A stretch of DNA of 64,000 nucleotides from Mariniphaga anaerophila (GTDB lineage Bacteria; Bacteroidota; Bacteroidia; Bacteroidales; Prolixibacteraceae): positions 16,903 to 80,902 of the forward strand of contig NZ_FQUM01000013.1 of assembly GCF_900129025.1 (NCBI RefSeq). The letters are read 5' to 3'. The translations under genes were made by a program, and so were the position numbers. Shown here in pieces: positions 33,161 to 43,387 of this stretch (the first letter of the stretch is position 1; every line of letters begins with the position of its first letter). The notes under the pieces were generated by a model. That model worked only from the letters and a program-made list of their open reading frames with translations, did not search any database and was not told where the DNA came from.

Positions 33161-34402
33161 AGACCGTTGCACGGCATAATTTTAAAATAATTGATTTATT
33201 ACATTGATATACAGCAATATATGAGTATATTTATTTATGAATAAGAACACTCAACCTACTTTAGCAGACAGTATTTGCGATTTACGGAGTCGAAAGATAA
33301 AATCCACCTTTTTTCATCAAATAAATGAATTACTTGACTGGGAATCGCTAACAGCTATCATCAACGCTCATTACACTAAGGGTACTAGTGCCACAGGAAC
33401 GCCTGCTTATGATGGTTTATTATTGTTTAAAGTTTGTTTACTTCAGACTTGGTATGGTCTGAGTGATTATGAAGTTGAGGATAGAATAAACGATAGTATT
33501 TCTTTTTCATACTTCTGCGGAATGCATATTGATCAAGTTTCTCCAGACCATAGTACGATTAGTCGTTTCAGGACATTGATGACCAAAAAAAAGCCTATGA
33601 AAAACTTTTCAAAGAAATCAATAGGCAATTAGAACAACACGAAATTATCGTAAAGACGGGGGCAATCATTGATGCGAGTGTTATTGACACACCACTTCGT
33701 CCAAAGGGTAAAAACAACTACAAAGTAACTGAAGATAGAGAGGATGAAAAAGAAGTTGAAGTCACAAAGGAATATTCTTCCAATGTAGATAAAGAGGCTA
33801 GTTGGTTAAAGAAACGGGGGAAATTCCATTTTGGTTATAAGAAACATCATGTTACCGATGAAGAAGGATTGGTGTTAGGAGTGGTAACAACAAAAGCAAG
33901 TGTTAATGAAATTGCAAATTTAGCGGAGGTTTTGGATGCCGCAGATTTACCCGAAGATATTCCATTGAAAGCAGATAAAGGTTACCAATCGGAGAAGAAT
34001 GCACAAATTCTAAAGTCAAGAAAACTTAAAAATCATATTTTGAAAAAGGCAAAAAAGAATAAGCCTTTAACCCAATGGGAGAAGCGGTTTAATAAACTAA
34101 TTGGGAAAACTCGATTTAAAGTAGAACGAACTTTTGGAGGGATAAAGAGATGGTTTTCAGGTGGAGTTGCAAGATACAGGGGAATCGAGAAAATGCACTC
34201 TCAAAATTTAATGGAGGCATTGTGCTACAATTTGTATCGATCTCCTGGGATAGTTGCGTCTAATTGCAAAAACTAAAGAAAAAGGAAGCTAGAAATAGGT
34301 GCGAAAACATAAAATCGCCACCAATTCTAACAATATTTAGATCAAAAATTTTGGGAGCCGTATAGAATAGAATAGTCGCTGATTGCACTTTTGCAACGGT
34401 CT
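33161..34402 (+). mobile_element. IS5-family insertion sequence (~1.24 kb)
   Basis: AGACCGTTGCA (33161-33171) and its complement TGCAACGGTCT (34392-34402) bound one transposase gene. The flanking trinucleotides (TTA left, TGA right) do not match exactly, so no clean target duplication is seen. The element lies between the HTCS gene and susC and may affect transcription of the SusCD pair. Confidence 0.78.
33237..34276 (+). CDS. IS5-family DDE transposase, split by a -1 frame change at an A8 run
   Basis: The first frame encodes the N-terminal ~118 residues (TFFHQINELLDWESL, GLLLFKVCLLQTWYGLSDYE, PDHSTISRFRTLMTKKK) and runs out at 33632. The family sequence continues in the -1 frame from an eight-adenine run at 33585-33592 (AYEKLFKEINRQLEQHEIIV, GAIIDASVIDTP, HVTDEEGLVLGVVTTKAS, ADKGYQSEKN, RFKVERTFGGIKRW). 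Slipping back one base on the A run gives a ~346-residue transposase with the DDE parts DASV, ADKGY and VERTFG. Some IS5-family subgroups use programmed -1 frameshifting at such runs; alternatively this is a homopolymer mutation or a sequencing error. The span given covers both frames. Confidence 0.82.
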
Positions 34403-34678
34403 TGATTTAGTAGCATTCTCCAAAACATACACTGAAGTTTATCTCTGTTTTTAAGCTTAATATTCAGAAAAGAAATGGAACCGAAGGTAAAGTGCTAAAG
34501 GATTGCATGTGTGTCTGTTGCGTGTGTTTTTTCCATGCGTAATTACAATTAATTACACGCCTCTTTGTAATTATACACATTTATACATGTTTTTTAGGCA
34601 TATGTGATAGTTAATATTTCCTTTTATCCCCAGTTTTGACCTCAGATATATACAAATAATCTAATCAAAATTGAAAGT
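34403..34678. promoter_or_regulatory. Upstream region of the second SusCD operon
   Basis: These 276 bases hold no gene. Around 34539-34575 the motif GTAATTA/TAATTAC occurs three times in both orientations, including an imperfect inverted repeat bounded by GCG and CGC and a third copy in TTTGTAATTATACAC. HTCS proteins usually bind repeats upstream of susC, so this is the best operator candidate here. I see no clean TAnnTTTG box. Confidence 0.4.
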
Positions 34679-37639
34679 ATGAAAAAACTTAAAACATTAA
34701 GAAGAGGTTTAAGTAAGGCTCTTAACAGCCTGTTTACAATCTCATTTTTATTAATTCTGTTATGTACTTCAACCATCGCCTTTTCTCAGGTAAACGTTGA
34801 AGGGACTATTTTAGATGAAACAGATACTCCCTTACCAGGTGTTTCTGTTTTTATTAAGGGAACCACAAATGGCACAGTGACCAGTACATCTGGGAACTTT
34901 AGTTTGAATGCAGACGAAAATGATGTTGTGATAATGTCATTTGTAGGTTATACAACAGAAGAAATTACGGTGACTCTAGGAATGCAAAAATTAGCTATCT
35001 CAATGAAACCAGATTTTATTGGTCTGGATGAGGTTGTTGCAATTGGTTATGGAACGCAGAAAAAGGGAGATGTTACCAGTTCGATTGCGAGTGTAAAAGA
35101 AAAAGATTTTACACAAGGTGTAATGAGTGATGCTGGAGGATTAATAAAAGGCAAAGTTGCCGGTTTAACAATTAATAATTCATCGGGTGCACCAGGGTCT
35201 GGTTCCGAAATTATCCTACGAGGAACTTCTTCAATATTAGGGAGCTCATCACCTTTAGTATTAGTTAATGGTATTCCAGGCGATCTAAATGTTATTGCTC
35301 CTGACGATATCGCATCTTTTGATGTTTTAAAAGATGCTTCCGCTTCGGCTATTTATGGAACAAGAGGAGCTAATGGAGTTATATTAATTACCACCAAAAA
35401 AGCCAAAGGCGATGGCAAAGCAACAATTACCTACTCAGGGTATGCATCTGTTTCGCAGTTCCAGAAGAAAGCTGATTTCCTGGATGCTTGGGACTATAAA
35501 GTTCTAGGTGGAATTGGAGAAGATTTACCATACCCAGATAGGAGACATGATACCAATTGGTTAGACGAAATAACCCGTACACCGTTTACTCAAAATCATA
35601 ATATCGCACTACGAGGCGGAACTCAGAAGTTTCAGTATTCGGTAACAGCCAACTATTCTGAGGAAAATGGAATGTTTGAAAGTTCAACCAATGAAGAACA
35701 AAAGTACACGGTTGACCTAAGCCAGAAAATGTTTGATGATAAGCTAACGGTTAATTTTAATTTGATTAAAGGGTTAACAAGTGGTGTTGGCTTTAATTCT
35801 TACATATACAGACAAGCACTGATACGAAATCCAACAGAACCAATTTACGATGAAAACGGAGACTATTATGACCCCAATATTTTCCAGTATTTAAATCCGG
35901 TTGGAATGTTAAAAGAGAAAACTGAAGGTGGAGAAGGCGAATGGACATGGGTAACCGGAGGATTAACCTTAAATCCTGTTAAGGGACTTTTTCTTAAAGG
36001 AACTGCTACAACAAAAAGATGGAGTTCTCAAAATGGATATTACGAAAATTCAACATACCCAATCGCCACGCATAATGGTTATGCTTCAAGAGGGGCCTCT
36101 TACTCAAAAACAAATTTGTTGGACTTAACCTCCACATATTCAGCAAATATTGAAAAGCATAGAATTTCTGGAGTAGTAGGTTATAACTACGAGGACAATC
36201 TTTCGGAAGGATTTAATGCCAACAACGCTGGTTTTCCAACAGATGTTTATACTTATAATAATCTTGGAGAAGGAACCTTCCTGAAAGAAGGTAAGGCAGG
36301 TATGAGTAGTTATAAAAACAGCTCAAAACTAATTGCCTTTTTGGGACGTGTTAGTTATGGGTTTGATGACAGGTTTAATCTACTTGCCAGTTTACGTTAC
36401 GAAGGTTCTTCAAAATTTGGGGTAAATAACAAGTGGGGAGCTTTCCCATCTGTTTCCTTGGGATGGAACTTGCACAAGGAAAGTTTTATGCAAGATGCCT
36501 CTATGGTTAATAATTTAAAATTAAGACTTGGTTATGGTGTTACTGGTATTACACCAAATTCATCATACCAATCACTTACCTTGTATAATTATTCAGGTTA
36601 TTTCAATGATAATGGACGCTGGGTTCCCGGCTTAACTCCTTCAAGTAATCCAAATCCCGATTTACGCTGGGAAAGAACAACGGAATACAATTTAGGTATT
36701 GATTTCGGATTATGGGATGGAGTATTATCAGGTAGTATTGACGTGTATGACAGATTAACAGCTGATCTGCTTTATAATTATCAGGTTCCTACTCCTCCTT
36801 ATTTGTTTGGAAGTCTGCTCACCAATGTTGGAGACATGTCCAATAAAGGAATTGAAGTGGCATTAAATTCAAACATTATAAACAAGACTAATTTTAAATG
36901 GACAACAAGCCTGAATTTCTCTTATAATAAAAACGAATTAACCCGCATTTCTAATGAAAAGTTTGAAGTGAAAGATAATCGATTCTTCGCCGGATACACT
37001 GGTGATCCAATTCAGAATTCAACTCATATTGTGGAAGAAGGTCAGCCCATAGGAAATATGTGGACCTGGAAAACCGTTGATATTGGCAGAAATGGAGAAT
37101 GGATTATTGAAACACCAGAAGGTGAACAAAAATACATTTCGGAAGCAACAGAAGATGATAAAATGGTTCTTGGTAATGGTGTTCCAAACTACACAATGGG
37201 GTGGGTAAATAACGTTCAGTATAAAAATTTTGATTTGAACTTTGTATTTACAGGAGCATTCGATTACCAGATAATCAACTTTCAGCGTATGTTTTATGAA
37301 AATCCTACGATTACGTACAATATGTTAAGTAGTGCTTTTGATAAGGTATATGGGAAAACACGTTTGGATTATACTCAAGAGTATCTAAGTTATTATATCG
37401 AAGATGGCGACTATGTTAAATTGCAAAACGTAACATTGGGATATAACTTTAATGTTAGTTCGGTTGATTTTATTCAGTCGGCAAGAATCTATGTGGCAGG
37501 AAACAACTTGTTTACCATTACCAAATATAAGGGAATGGATCCTGAAGTAAACAGAACAGGTTTAACTCCTGGTACGGATAACAGAGATAAATATCCAACA
37601 GTTAGGACTTTCACGTTTGGTTTAAATTTTACTTTCTAG
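34679..37639 (+). CDS. SusC/RagA-family TonB-linked outer-membrane transporter
   Basis: This 986-residue protein imports oligosaccharides across the outer membrane using TonB energy, with its SusD partner as lid. It has a signal peptide (~18-37, STIAFSQ), a carboxypeptidase-regulatory-like domain (~40-115; GTILDETDTPLPGVSVFIKG), the SusC signature FIGLDEVVAIGYGTQKKGDV, and a plug domain (~120-230) with KVAGLTI and SASAIYGTRGANGVILITTKK. The 22-stranded barrel ends in the aromatic C-terminus LNFTF. It is at the short end for this family (~1000 residues). SusD starts 30 bases downstream. As the first gene of its operon, it should be the main regulatory target. Confidence 0.97.
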   Translation: MKKLKTLRRGLSKALNSLFTISFLLILLCTSTIAFSQVNVEGTILDETDTPLPGVSVFIKGTTNGTVTSTSGNFSLNADENDVVIMSFVGYTTEEITVTLGMQKLAISMKPDFIGLDEVVAIGYGTQKKGDVTSSIASVKEKDFTQGVMSDAGGLIKGKVAGLTINNSSGAPGSGSEIILRGTSSILGSSSPLVLVNGIPGDLNVIAPDDIASFDVLKDASASAIYGTRGANGVILITTKKAKGDGKATITYSGYASVSQFQKKADFLDAWDYKVLGGIGEDLPYPDRRHDTNWLDEITRTPFTQNHNIALRGGTQKFQYSVTANYSEENGMFESSTNEEQKYTVDLSQKMFDDKLTVNFNLIKGLTSGVGFNSYIYRQALIRNPTEPIYDENGDYYDPNIFQYLNPVGMLKEKTEGGEGEWTWVTGGLTLNPVKGLFLKGTATTKRWSSQNGYYENSTYPIATHNGYASRGASYSKTNLLDLTSTYSANIEKHRISGVVGYNYEDNLSEGFNANNAGFPTDVYTYNNLGEGTFLKEGKAGMSSYKNSSKLIAFLGRVSYGFDDRFNLLASLRYEGSSKFGVNNKWGAFPSVSLGWNLHKESFMQDASMVNNLKLRLGYGVTGITPNSSYQSLTLYNYSGYFNDNGRWVPGLTPSSNPNPDLRWERTTEYNLGIDFGLWDGVLSGSIDVYDRLTADLLYNYQVPTPPYLFGSLLTNVGDMSNKGIEVALNSNIINKTNFKWTTSLNFSYNKNELTRISNEKFEVKDNRFFAGYTGDPIQNSTHIVEEGQPIGNMWTWKTVDIGRNGEWIIETPEGEQKYISEATEDDKMVLGNGVPNYTMGWVNNVQYKNFDLNFVFTGAFDYQIINFQRMFYENPTITYNMLSSAFDKVYGKTRLDYTQEYLSYYIEDGDYVKLQNVTLGYNFNVSSVDFIQSARIYVAGNNLFTITKYKGMDPEVNRTGLTPGTDNRDKYPTVRTFTFGLNFTF

Positions 37640-37669
37640 TTTTTGTAGAACAACTTAAAAATTGTAATC

Positions 37670-39265
37670 ATGATTTTAAAACATTATAAAACACTGCTTT
37701 GCATCTTACTAATAACCATCTTCAGCTCTTGTACTGATTTATCTGAAGATGTTTACGATAGAATTATTGCTGAAGAAACAGAACTAACAGCTAAGGATTT
37801 AAATAGTATAATTGCTCCGGTATATATTTCATTAAGAAATCAGTATTTTGGCTGGCATGGTTTTTTTGATTCACAGGAGGAATGTGCCGACCTTATTGTA
37901 ACCCCTGCTCGACCAGCTGGTTGGGTTGATGGGGGCGTTTATCAAAGAGAACATTTACATACATGGGATTTTAGTCAATCTCATCCTGCAAGAATTTGGT
38001 CTTCGTGTTTTTCTGGCATTAGTAATGTAAATAGGGCATTGTTTCAGTTAGAAGGGATTGAGCTTGATAATAAGGAGAGTTATATCGCAGAGCTTCGTGG
38101 TATGCGTGCACTTTTTTATTATATATTATGTGACAATATTGGTAATGTGCCTATTGAAACCAAATATGAAGTTCCAGAGGGATATTTACCAACTCAAAAT
38201 ACAAGGCAAGAAGTGTTTGACTTTGTCATTTCAGAAATAAACGAAATTCTTGATGTTTTGCCTCAAGGAGTGGACCAATCAACTTATGGTAGATTTACCA
38301 AGTGGACAGGGCTTATGCTTTTAGGTAAAATGTATTTGAATGCCGAGGTATATACAGGTACTGCGCAATGGGACAAATGCCTCAATGTGGTTGACGAAAT
38401 AATTGAATCCGATTTGTTTAGTCTTGAAAGCAGCTACAAAAACAACTTCAAAACCAAAAACGACGGTTCTGCAGAACAGATATTTTCCATTCCATTTGAT
38501 GAAATTTATGCGGGTTGGTTCCATTATCACTTAAAAACATTACATCCGGTTAGTCAGGATACATATGGGTTGGAAGCCCAACCATGGGGAGGAAGCTGTG
38601 CAATCCCTCAGTTTATAGATACTTATGACCCGGATGATTCCAGACTTAAAGATACTTGGATTGCAGGACCTCAATTAACAATTTCGGGCGAACCTTTAAT
38701 GCTTTCATCGGGTGTGCAGTTAGATTATACTAAATATGTTAACAGTGTATTTGAAACAGAAGAGAATGAGGGTTACCGTTTCGGTAAATACGAAATTGCC
38801 ATTGGAGCTCTTGGACAGTTAAGTAACGATGTACCGTTTTTTAGGTATGCCGATGCCTTAATGATGAAGGCAGAATGTCTGTTACGTACAGGTGATGCAC
38901 ATGGCGCTGCAACTATAGTTACTCAGGTACGCCAACGTAATTTTGCTTCAAATCCATCCAAAGCGATTGTAAATGGGGCTCAGCTTACCGCTGGGAGTTC
39001 ATACAACTATGGAGTTAACGAAGGAGGTGTAATGATTACTGAGCAAGGAGGAGACGATATTGAATTTGGTGGCTTTTACGATGAGTTGGCATGGGAATTC
39101 GTTGGGGAACACCATCGTCGTCAAGATATGATTCGTTTTGGAACATTTACTACCAAACAGTGGTTCTCACACACTGAAAGCGATGATTTTAGGACATTGT
39201 TCCCTGTTCCAAAAACACAAATGGATAAAAACTTAAACCTGGTTCAGAACCCAGGGTATGAATAG
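37670..39265 (+). CDS. SusD/RagB-family surface glycan-binding lipoprotein
   Basis: This 531-residue lipoprotein (Cys21 in ITIFSSCTDLSED) has the helical tetratricopeptide-like SusD fold. Recognisable parts are the N-terminal YISLRNQYFGWHG, the ELRGMRALFYYILCDNIGNVP segment, ADALMMKAECLLRTGDAHGA, and a C-terminal ELAWEFVGEHHRRQDMIRFGTF followed by NLVQNPGYE. It works as the lid and glycan receptor of the SusC transporter just upstream. A strong terminator follows, so the SusCD pair can be transcribed as its own unit. Confidence 0.97.
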   Translation: MILKHYKTLLCILLITIFSSCTDLSEDVYDRIIAEETELTAKDLNSIIAPVYISLRNQYFGWHGFFDSQEECADLIVTPARPAGWVDGGVYQREHLHTWDFSQSHPARIWSSCFSGISNVNRALFQLEGIELDNKESYIAELRGMRALFYYILCDNIGNVPIETKYEVPEGYLPTQNTRQEVFDFVISEINEILDVLPQGVDQSTYGRFTKWTGLMLLGKMYLNAEVYTGTAQWDKCLNVVDEIIESDLFSLESSYKNNFKTKNDGSAEQIFSIPFDEIYAGWFHYHLKTLHPVSQDTYGLEAQPWGGSCAIPQFIDTYDPDDSRLKDTWIAGPQLTISGEPLMLSSGVQLDYTKYVNSVFETEENEGYRFGKYEIAIGALGQLSNDVPFFRYADALMMKAECLLRTGDAHGAATIVTQVRQRNFASNPSKAIVNGAQLTAGSSYNYGVNEGGVMITEQGGDDIEFGGFYDELAWEFVGEHHRRQDMIRFGTFTTKQWFSHTESDDFRTLFPVPKTQMDKNLNLVQNPGYE

Positions 39266-39288
39266 TGATGGTTTAGTTAGTTAGATTT

Positions 39289-39347
39289 CAATTGAAAGAG
39301 AGGCAGTTTCTGGAATATAGGAGCCTCTCTTCTCAATTGTTTTTTTG
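39289..39347 (+). terminator. Rho-independent terminator after susD
   Basis: The arm at 39289-39304 (CAATTGAAAGAGAGGC) pairs with 39323-39339 with one bulged base, with an 18-base loop, and is followed by a run of T (39340-39347). It separates SusCD from the metallopeptidase gene. Confidence 0.88.
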
Positions 39348-39429
39348 ATTAAACAATTAAACGCTCTTAGTTCTAGGTCGTTTTTACAATCCTATATGAA
39401 GTTTTGATTCTCATAAATAAACACTTAAT

Positions 39430-42400
39430 ATGTTAATATTAAATCTAATTATTGTAGTTAAGAATAAGTGTGAAGTTGTTTCTGGTCATTTCTATGCATT
39501 TATCCTTGCTTTCTTTCTTCTATTTTGTGGAATAAGTTCTACTTTATCAGGACAACAAAATATTGCAGTGAAAGCTGATGGAGTTTATACTTCACATGTT
39601 TCACCATGGGAAACGTTGGATGCAGTTAATGATGGATTCGAACCATCAGGTTCTGGTGATAAAACTCATGGAGCTTATGGAAATTGGACTGGAAATATAG
39701 GCGTATGGAATTGGGTTGAATACAATTGGGAGGACTATTATGTAATCTCTCAATCTGAGGTTTATTGGTGGACCGATGGTGGCGGAATTCAAATTCCAGA
39801 TTCATCTTTTATTGAATACTGGGATGTTGCAGATAATACTTGGCTTGAAGTACCCAACCACAACGGATATAAACATCTTGAAAATGAATATAGTGTTGTT
39901 GCTTTCGATGAAATATATACGAATAAAATTAGACTTCATTGTAAAAGTAATACAGAGGCTACAGGTATACTAGAGTGGAAAGTTGTAGGAGATATGGCGG
40001 AAAAATTGCCCGGTCATGTTGATTTAGACATTAGTAATGAGTTAGCTCTTTCAACCACATCAACTGTAACTCTCAGCCTAAAGGATAATGTCGGGAATGC
40101 AGTTACAGGATATAACTTTGTATATGATGTTATCATTACCAATAGCTTGAAAAATGTTAATGAAAGTTTTCAGGTAAATGGAGTTAATTATTCTGAATCA
40201 GCAGGCAAAGTGAGATTGTTGGAAACAGATGATAATGGTAAAATATCATTTGATATTGTACTGCCTGCCTCTATCGATCCAGGTGATGGAATAAGCATTG
40301 AGCTCTTTTATAATAATGGATTGGTTAAAGCTGGATCTGAATTCTCATTTTACCAGCCTGCTATGGATAGTCCTATGATAGTTGCTGACAATACAAACAA
40401 TTCAGTTGATTTTGATATTGAATTAACATTTGTGGATAACCCGGATTGGAGAAAACAAATATATGAGGTAACAATTAATAACCAGACTTTAGATACAACA
40501 GCTTATGACCTTACTAGTGGAAAAATATCGTTAAAACCATCGAGCCTAAATCCCGCTTTAACTGGAATGGGGCTAAAAACGGTAAAGATATTTGCTTATG
40601 GGTATGGAACCGTTTCTATTGAGCAACAAATTAATGCAGGTGAACTTTCAACAGAAAGAACCAAAGTGGGAACCTACTTGGTACTCACTAAGAATCAATT
40701 TACACAAATATTTTGCGAGGCAAATGACCAATATAACAATCCAATTCCGGGGCTAAAATTTTTATATGATATTGAAATTACGAATAGTAATTCAACAAGT
40801 CAGGAACAATACGTTATCAATGGGAGAACTTCTTCGGTCAACTCTTCCGCAAATCAAATGGGGGAAAGCTCTGATGAAGGGTATGCTGAGATGGATATTC
40901 AAATGCCCAGTGAAATAGATATTAATGATGGAATAGTCATAAAGGTAAAAACTGAAGAAGGCCAATTAGTTGGACAGGTTAATTATGAAGCTAGTAGTTC
41001 TGAAAAAAGCGTGTATGTGCAACGTGCAGTAAGAAATCATCCCGATTTTAGCTGGGAAAGAACTGCCCAATCTGAAAACTTTATTTTGTATTGGGGGTCT
41101 AAAATAGAGGGCGATCCGATTAGCGAGAGTAACGGTAATCTGAAGTTTGATCCTGTTGTTATATTAAATGCATTGGAAACTGTTATGTCCTATTGGACAG
41201 ATAGCATCAATTTTATTGATAACCCAGATGAAGGAAATATGGCTAAGTACAAATTCGAAGCTGTACTAAATGAAACTTGGTCCAGTGGATTTGGAGGTTG
41301 GGCTTTTGGTGGTTCTGCAGATGACGTGATAGGTAGTATGTGGATTCATCCGCAAGCAGCTTCAGGCGGTGTTGGTGCTCTTGCTCATGAATTTGGACAT
41401 ATGTGTCAGGCAATGATACTAATTCAAAACCCGGGATATGGGCTTAAAACACCTTGGGCTGGATTCTTTTGGGAATCTCATACCTGCTTTATGGATTGGT
41501 TTTATAAAGACTATGGTTTTGATATTGGAATGTCAAGATACATCATGACATCTTCCATGCAATATAGTACAACACGAAGACATTATCAGAATGTATTATT
41601 CCTTCAGTATTTATATGATAAATATGGACTGCAGACTATAAATGACATATGGAAAAATGCAAATCCAGAAATGAGTCACCCTCTTACATCATTGCGCGAT
41701 TCTGTTTTAGGATATACTCAATCAGACTTAAACGATGATTTTGGACATCATGCCATGCGCAATGTCACATGGGATTATTCGAACAAAGATCTATTTGAAA
41801 AATATGTAAACAAAGTTGACCAATCAACTATAAACCGTAGATATACGATTCTTGAAAGAATCAAGAATATGGACGATTGGTATATTGTACCAAGGGAAAT
41901 GGCTCCTGCCGATTATGGTTTTAATATTATACCATTTTATCCTGATAGCTCAGTTTCTCAGATAAGCATCGATTTTTACGGATATGAAAATGAACCTGCT
42001 GGTGGTGCCGGATGGAGATATGGGATTGTTGAAGTAGATAATAGTGGAACTCCAACATATGGTGAATTGCAGAAATCTAAAGAGGGAACTTTAACGTATT
42101 CAGTAGCAAATACTGATAATGAATTCTATTTTGTTGTATCTGGAGCACCAGCGGAACATCATAACTATTTTTGGGAACCTGGGTTTCCAAAGATTTATAG
42201 ATATCCTTATAAAGTACGATTTAATGGGGCTAAGCCTGCAGGGCATAAGGTCGGTTACAATCGTAGAATTGAAGAGAACTCTGGGACCACCCATGTTAAT
42301 GGAGGAGGTTGGGTAGCATCAACAGCAAATGTTGAATCTTCTGTTTATGTTGGCCCAAATGCACAAGTACTGGGAAATGCTTTGGTACGTGGTAATGTGA

Positions 42401-43365
42401 GGATTGAAGATTATGCCATTGTTAAAGATGATGCCCAGGTTAGTGGTAATGCTATTATAAAGGATTGGGCTCTTGTGGGGAAAAATGCAGTTGTTAAAGA
42501 TAATGTAATTGTTGAAAAACGCTCAAGGGTATATACAAACTGTGAAATAAGCGAAAACGCTCTGGTAACTGGAAGTGCCATCGTGTATTATGGAAGTAAA
42601 GTAAAAGGAGATGCTGTTGCGAAAGATTTAGCATTTCTTTTTAATCTCACTCTTTCGGGGACAGCTGTGCTTGGTGGAGATGGAGAGGAGTTCCAAACCG
42701 TCTCAGAGGGCATTTATCTGCAGGTACAAAATGCTGCAGGTGCGAACAGAAATGGAGTCGATGGACTAGATTTTCATCTGTCTAATGTTGATATAAATCC
42801 AACTATTTCCGATTACTTCTGTCCTAACGGAGATTACCCGACTGGGTCGTTTAATTTGAAAGCCGAGAATATTCAGGATAAAAGTGTGGCCCTAAAGTGG
42901 GATACGCCCGAAAGTAAATATGGAATTAAAAAGTATTATGTTCTTCAAGAAGATAACGTTAAAGAAATAACCACATCAAATGCGGTTAGCTTTTCTAATC
43001 TAATCTCAAATTACAATTATACTTTCAGGGTAGTTGGAATTGATAGTCTAGGAAATTATACACCATATAGTAATTCTGTAACCTTTCAAACGCTTGTTAC
43101 TTCAATATCTTCTGAAATTCAAGAGCACGATAATTTTAAAATAAGCAATTTATATCCGCAACAACGCATTTGTGTTATTGCTCCAGATATTAATAGAAAG
43201 AACATTTTAGAGATATATACAATCTCTGGTCAGTTGGTTTATAAAAAATCATTTGTTGCTGAAACATCTGTTAATCATTCGGCAATTGGCGGAAGTGGAA
43301 TATATCTAGTTAAAGTAAATAATGGAGAAATAAGAGAAAACAGTAAAGTTTATTTGAATAACTAA
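39430..43365 (+). CDS. T9SS-secreted DUF6055-like zinc metallopeptidase with discoidin-like and hexapeptide beta-helix modules
   Basis: This 1311-residue protein has a signal segment (~22-41). A discoidin-like module (~45-195; SHVSPWETLDAVNDG to GILEWKVVG) follows, then two Ig-like repeats (~200-315 and ~405-535, each with a YDIxITN strand). The peptidase-like domain (~540-860) resembles DUF6055 and has His653-Glu-Phe-Gly-His657 (AHEFGH) and Glu682 (FFWESH) as likely zinc ligands. Then come left-handed beta-helix hexapeptide repeats (~960-1080; ALVRGN, AIVKDD, ALVGKN), an FN3 domain (~1140-1222) and a T9SS type A tail (~1235-1311). It is probably secreted and attached to the cell surface, where it could cut the protein part of a glycoprotein. 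The beta-helix has no obvious acyltransferase partner and may be structural. A lipoprotein gene follows after 22 bases. Confidence 0.8.
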   Translation: MLILNLIIVVKNKCEVVSGHFYAFILAFFLLFCGISSTLSGQQNIAVKADGVYTSHVSPWETLDAVNDGFEPSGSGDKTHGAYGNWTGNIGVWNWVEYNWEDYYVISQSEVYWWTDGGGIQIPDSSFIEYWDVADNTWLEVPNHNGYKHLENEYSVVAFDEIYTNKIRLHCKSNTEATGILEWKVVGDMAEKLPGHVDLDISNELALSTTSTVTLSLKDNVGNAVTGYNFVYDVIITNSLKNVNESFQVNGVNYSESAGKVRLLETDDNGKISFDIVLPASIDPGDGISIELFYNNGLVKAGSEFSFYQPAMDSPMIVADNTNNSVDFDIELTFVDNPDWRKQIYEVTINNQTLDTTAYDLTSGKISLKPSSLNPALTGMGLKTVKIFAYGYGTVSIEQQINAGELSTERTKVGTYLVLTKNQFTQIFCEANDQYNNPIPGLKFLYDIEITNSNSTSQEQYVINGRTSSVNSSANQMGESSDEGYAEMDIQMPSEIDINDGIVIKVKTEEGQLVGQVNYEASSSEKSVYVQRAVRNHPDFSWERTAQSENFILYWGSKIEGDPISESNGNLKFDPVVILNALETVMSYWTDSINFIDNPDEGNMAKYKFEAVLNETWSSGFGGWAFGGSADDVIGSMWIHPQAASGGVGALAHEFGHMCQAMILIQNPGYGLKTPWAGFFWESHTCFMDWFYKDYGFDIGMSRYIMTSSMQYSTTRRHYQNVLFLQYLYDKYGLQTINDIWKNANPEMSHPLTSLRDSVLGYTQSDLNDDFGHHAMRNVTWDYSNKDLFEKYVNKVDQSTINRRYTILERIKNMDDWYIVPREMAPADYGFNIIPFYPDSSVSQISIDFYGYENEPAGGAGWRYGIVEVDNSGTPTYGELQKSKEGTLTYSVANTDNEFYFVVSGAPAEHHNYFWEPGFPKIYRYPYKVRFNGAKPAGHKVGYNRRIEENSGTTHVNGGGWVASTANVESSVYVGPNAQVLGNALVRGNVRIEDYAIVKDDAQVSGNAIIKDWALVGKNAVVKDNVIVEKRSRVYTNCEISENALVTGSAIVYYGSKVKGDAVAKDLAFLFNLTLSGTAVLGGDGEEFQTVSEGIYLQVQNAAGANRNGVDGLDFHLSNVDINPTISDYFCPNGDYPTGSFNLKAENIQDKSVALKWDTPESKYGIKKYYVLQEDNVKEITTSNAVSFSNLISNYNYTFRVVGIDSLGNYTPYSNSVTFQTLVTSISSEIQEHDNFKISNLYPQQRICVIAPDINRKNILEIYTISGQLVYKKSFVAETSVNHSAIGGSGIYLVKVNNGEIRENSKVYLNN

Positions 43366-43387
43366 TATCTAAAAAAAAAGAAAAATT

